From: JAJDAH01 sp964487605
Lineage (GTDB): Bacteria > Myxococcota_A > Polyangia > Polyangiales > Polyangiaceae
Reading direction: 5' to 3'
NCBI GenBank assembly: GCA_964487605.1
Contig: CAZARU010000026.1
Location: 6,317 to 70,316, forward strand
DNA: 64,000 nucleotides
The first letter of the stretch is position 1; each line of letters begins with the position of its first letter. The notes under the pieces are model-generated. The model saw nothing but the letters and a program-made list of their open reading frames with translations, ran no database searches and was not told where the DNA came from. Positions 61,525-64,000 of this stretch are shown here, piece by piece. Both the position numbers and the translations under genes were made by a program.

Positions 61525-62406
61525 GTGACGACCCTTCGCACCGGTGCCGTCGTGTTCGCGAGCGTCGCGCTGGTCGTGGCGTGCTCGGACGACCAGAAGT
61601 CGAAGAGTTCGGGGAAGACGAGCGACGCGAGCGCAGAGTCCGGAAGTGGTGGAACGGGCGCGGCGGGCGGAGCCGCCGGGACGTCTGGAACCTCCGGGAC
61701 GGGCGGCAGCTCCGGAGCTGGAGCGATGGCCGGTGCCGCCGGCAGCTCCGGAGCTGGAGCGATGGCCGGCGCCGCCGGCAGCTCCGGTGCCGGTGCCGGC
61801 GGGATCGGCGGGTCTGGCGGCGAAGGCGGAGCTGCTGCGAGCGCCGGGGTGGCCGGGGTCGGCGGAAGCGGCGGCGCGGCGGACGCGAGCCTCGACGCGC
61901 CGGATGCGGGCCTGGTCTGCGCGCCCATCCCTGCCGCCGAAGCGGGCACCGGGGACGCCGGTGCAGAAGCGGGCGTGCCGGACGCCGCCATCACCCAGTG
62001 GCGCGACTGGGATGCGAACGCCTGCGCACCCTGTCCGGCGAGAAACGTCGTCTGCGCAGACCTCGTCGGAGTCGACGCGACCTTCGACGCGGTCACGAGG
62101 CAGCTTCGCCTGGTGCTGGCGCCCGGCACCGCGGAGGTCGTCTCGGCGACGGTCACCGTGGACTGGGACGGGTTCGCCGCGGACGGTGGCTTCGCTTCGG
62201 GAACCGCCAGCGCCACGCTGACGGTGGATCGCGACGTGCTCACCGCCGATCTCGCGGGACAGGTGCCCGATGGCGTCTATGCCCTCCGGTCCATCCAGGT
62301 GGAGATCGACGACGCCTGTGGGGCCCGGAGCACCGTGGGCAATTTCGGTTACTTCAACGAGCTCCTCGAAGGGGGCACGGTGATCAACCTTCACTGCGAG
62401 GTCTGA
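61525..62406 (+). CDS. Gly-rich spacer lipoprotein with tandem 12-residue repeats
   Basis: A 293-residue predicted lipoprotein. The signal (about 1-20) ends VALVVAC, then SDDQKSKSS and a long Gly/Ala/Ser spacer (about 35-135) that includes three copies of a 12-residue unit (GSSGAGAMAGAA). The C-terminal domain (about 150-293) is beta-rich with two cysteine pairs and ends VINLHCEV. Not recognised. GTG start with TAGGTT 10 nt upstream. It converges on the PaaK-like gene with a 16-bp overlap. Confidence 0.76.
   Translation: MTTLRTGAVVFASVALVVACSDDQKSKSSGKTSDASAESGSGGTGAAGGAAGTSGTSGTGGSSGAGAMAGAAGSSGAGAMAGAAGSSGAGAGGIGGSGGEGGAAASAGVAGVGGSGGAADASLDAPDAGLVCAPIPAAEAGTGDAGAEAGVPDAAITQWRDWDANACAPCPARNVVCADLVGVDATFDAVTRQLRLVLAPGTAEVVSATVTVDWDGFAADGGFASGTASATLTVDRDVLTADLAGQVPDGVYALRSIQVEIDDACGARSTVGNFGYFNELLEGGTVINLHCEV
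61705..61800. repeat. 36-bp tandem repeat, about 2.7 copies
   Basis: Copies start at 61705, 61741 and 61777. The first two differ by one base; the third diverges after about 16 bases. The period of 36 keeps the reading frame, so each copy adds 12 residues to the lipoprotein spacer. Recent slippage or unequal exchange is likely. Confidence 0.85.
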
Positions 62407-63752
62407 CGCCACCCCGCGTCGGTCGCGTCGAGCTCGCAGACGAAGTCCTCGAACTTCCCGCCGGGCGAGCGGGGGATTTCCGCGACCTCGACGACGTCGA
62501 GACGGAACGCGATGCCCAGGGTGTCGAGCACGGTTTCGCGCAGGCGGGCCTCCTCCGAACCCGCGAAGGGCCTGTCGGTGACGACCTCGAGCACGAGGTG
62601 GCTGAGGCTCTTCTGGACCAGCCGGAACTGCCGCACCGGGAAGTGCTTACCGATGAGGAGGGCGCCGTAGCGCGGCCAGAGCACGTCCCCCGTGGGAAGT
62701 CGCATCATGTTCCGGAAGCGGCCCTCGACGCGCTCGAGGACGGGCAGGCCTCGGCCACAGGCGCACCGCTCGCCGGCGACGGCGTAGTCGCCGATCTCGT
62801 AGCGGATGAGCGGCATCGCGAACGCGTGGAGCGCGGTGACGACGACACGCCCGGTTTCGCCGGGTCTCGCGCGCGAGCCGTCCTCGAGCAGGAGCTCGAC
62901 GAGGACGTTCTCCGACTGTACGTGGTAGGTCGTGGCGTCCGGGCACTGGACGGCAATGAGCCCCGTCTCCACCGCGGAGTACGCGTCCACCAGGGGTACG
63001 CCCCACACCCGCCGGCACGCCTCCCTCAGGCCCGCCGGAACGACCTCCCCGAACGTCCCCACCTCGCGCAGCCCGGGGAGGACCACACCCTCGGCCTCGG
63101 CGCGCGCGACCAGGGCCTCGCAGTTCGAAGGGTAGGTCGCGAGGTAGGCGGGAGCCTCGCGCTGTAGCCACGCGAGCTGGTCACGCACTGGCGTCCGCGC
63201 GTCCAGGACGACCACGGGGCCGCCGTCGTCGGCCGCGGACCATGCGTTCGTGGTCACGCGGCGCGACGTGGCGTCGTCCGGGGCCACCGCGCGGATGGCC
63301 GCCGCCTTGAGCCGGACGTCTCGGCCGTGCCACCGGTGCGCGCGCAGAGCGAGCGCGTCACCCACCGCGGCGGAAACCGCGTCGACCTTCATCGTGACGT
63401 GCCGTCCGGTGGAGCCCGAGCTGTTCGCCTCTCGGACGACCCGGTGCGGCGGGGGCGCGCTGCGAGCGACCAGATCCGGGAAGCGCTCGCGAACCGCCGC
63501 GCGCGAGAGCACCGGTAGCGCCCCCAGGGCGCCGGCGGTGAGGTCGCCATCCGGCAGCCGAGGGAGGGTCGCGTAGTAGGGAACGTTGTTGCGCGCGTGC
63601 TCGATCAGCGCCGCGCAGCGCCGAAGCTGGTGGCATTCGATCTCTTCGGGTGCCCAGCGCTCGACGGTGGCGAGCAGGTGCGCCACCGTCGGCGCCGCCC
63701 GTCGCACTCCCGCGAGCTCGGCGATCGAATCGAGGATCGACCGCTCGGCCAT
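62391..63752 (-). CDS. PaaK-like adenylate-forming ligase
   Basis: A 453-residue protein of the phenylacetate-CoA ligase/coenzyme F390 synthetase group in the ANL superfamily. The AMP-binding P-loop is SSGSTG (about 110-115), the adenine-site motif is DAYSAVETG (about 257-265), and the region MPLIRYEIGDYAVAGERCACGRG carries the hinge Asp and the paired cysteines often seen in PaaK proteins. The C-terminal domain ends RSPGGKFEDFVCELD with the catalytic Lys in a GGK motif. The acid substrate is unknown and there is no phenylacetate catabolic cluster. Start ATG 63750-63752, directly after an in-frame GTG. It is in convergent overlap with the lipoprotein gene. Confidence 0.88.
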   Translation of the reverse strand: MAERSILDSIAELAGVRRAAPTVAHLLATVERWAPEEIECHQLRRCAALIEHARNNVPYYATLPRLPDGDLTAGALGALPVLSRAAVRERFPDLVARSAPPPHRVVREANSSGSTGRHVTMKVDAVSAAVGDALALRAHRWHGRDVRLKAAAIRAVAPDDATSRRVTTNAWSAADDGGPVVVLDARTPVRDQLAWLQREAPAYLATYPSNCEALVARAEAEGVVLPGLREVGTFGEVVPAGLREACRRVWGVPLVDAYSAVETGLIAVQCPDATTYHVQSENVLVELLLEDGSRARPGETGRVVVTALHAFAMPLIRYEIGDYAVAGERCACGRGLPVLERVEGRFRNMMRLPTGDVLWPRYGALLIGKHFPVRQFRLVQKSLSHLVLEVVTDRPFAGSEEARLRETVLDTLGIAFRLDVVEVAEIPRSPGGKFEDFVCELDATDAGWRQTSQ

Positions 63753-63800
63753 CACGAGATCGCGGGACCCACCGCGCTGCAGGTCGGCATGCGAGAGGCC

Positions 63801-64000
63801 TCAGAAGCAGGAGCAGAAGCCGGGCGTGCAGTTGTCGATCATACCCTTCGCCGAGCAGCACATCGTGCACGCAGCGCTCGGGCAAGTGCACTGCTCGCAC
63901 GTGGCGCCGCACGACATCGCCCCGCCCGTTCCCGACGAGCCGCCGGAGCCCGACGAGCCGCCCGCGCCCCCCGTCCCGCCCGCGCCCGCCTCCGTGGCCA
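63801..64000 (-). CDS. C-terminal part of a Gly-spacer, Cys-rich protein (truncated)
   Basis: Reading from the right edge on the minus strand gives a Gly/Ser-rich stretch (GGAGGSSGSGGSSGTGG) and then a Cys-dense ending, CGATCEQCTC, CTMCCSAKGM and CTPGFCSCF before the TGA at 63801-63803. Eleven cysteines in the last 42 residues point to an exported, disulfide-rich or metal-binding tail. It resembles the spacer lipoproteins in this window, but its start and any signal lie outside it. It is 48 bp upstream of the PaaK-like gene. Confidence 0.7.
   Translation of the reverse strand, partial: ATEAGAGGTGGAGGSSGSGGSSGTGGAMSCGATCEQCTCPSAACTMCCSAKGMIDNCTPGFCSCF

Overview
The window is very G+C-rich (about 70% by eye) and densely coded, with third-position G/C bias, frequent GTG and occasional TTG starts, Hanks-type Ser/Thr kinases, a CarD/CdnL-type regulator, PEGA and PilZ proteins and many glycine-rich lipoproteins. 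This fits a myxobacterium (Myxococcota), most likely of the Polyangia/Sorangiineae type; that assignment is inference from gene content. I see no rRNA, tRNA, CRISPR array, insertion sequence or prophage. Broken genes occur only at the two window edges.

Layout. 1-7.5 kb: a truncated Ser/Thr kinase, a divergent VWA-domain lipoprotein, then a minus-strand run headed by fabH. 7.6-10.6 kb: peptide deformylase, a second kinase and a double-ACT protein. 10.6-18.2 kb: a glycosyltransferase, a pentapeptide-repeat protein, PduO-type cobalamin adenosyltransferase, a PilZ protein, CarD, a lipoprotein coupled to tyrS, and an IHF/HU protein. 18.3-22.4 kb: two coupled GT-C-like membrane proteins. 22.7-26.3 kb: a GAF protein and a membrane sensor kinase with a small coupled membrane protein. 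26.5-29.9 kb: a ferritin-like diiron protein coupled to EgtB, then a lipoprotein with a PHM-like copper monooxygenase domain. 30-34.6 kb: M23 peptidase, TPR protein coupled to a DUF2062-methyltransferase fusion, and lipB. 34.6-41.5 kb: a lipoprotein, HD-GYP regulator, CPBP protease, an unknown protein, an EamA transporter and a NarL-type two-component pair. 41.7-53.9 kb: lipoproteins, a CocE-type hydrolase, a PEGA protein divergent from a third kinase, a two-heme lipoprotein and an FGE-fold lipoprotein. 54.1-57.1 kb: a FliA/WhiG-like sigma factor, a small protein resembling a type III secretion inner rod, and a hybrid histidine kinase. 57.1-64 kb: Cys-rich and IgGFc-binding-like lipoproteins, a methyltransferase and a PaaK-like ligase.

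Two themes run through the window. First, at least sixteen genes encode secreted or lipid-anchored proteins, most with a lipobox cysteine followed by a Gly/Ser/Ala-rich spacer and then a folded domain: a large envelope repertoire beside c-di-GMP-type and kinase signalling genes. Second, a TANNNT hexamer sits 6-10 nt before the start codon of eleven genes, most of them without a Shine-Dalgarno sequence, while others have AGGAGG. This suggests a mixture of leaderless and leadered transcripts, and the hexamers were used here to choose several starts.

The most distinctive possible systems are the sigma factor/inner-rod-like/hybrid-kinase group, the ferritin-like/EgtB pair without an adjacent egtD, and the DUF2062-methyltransferase fusion coupled to a TPR protein.
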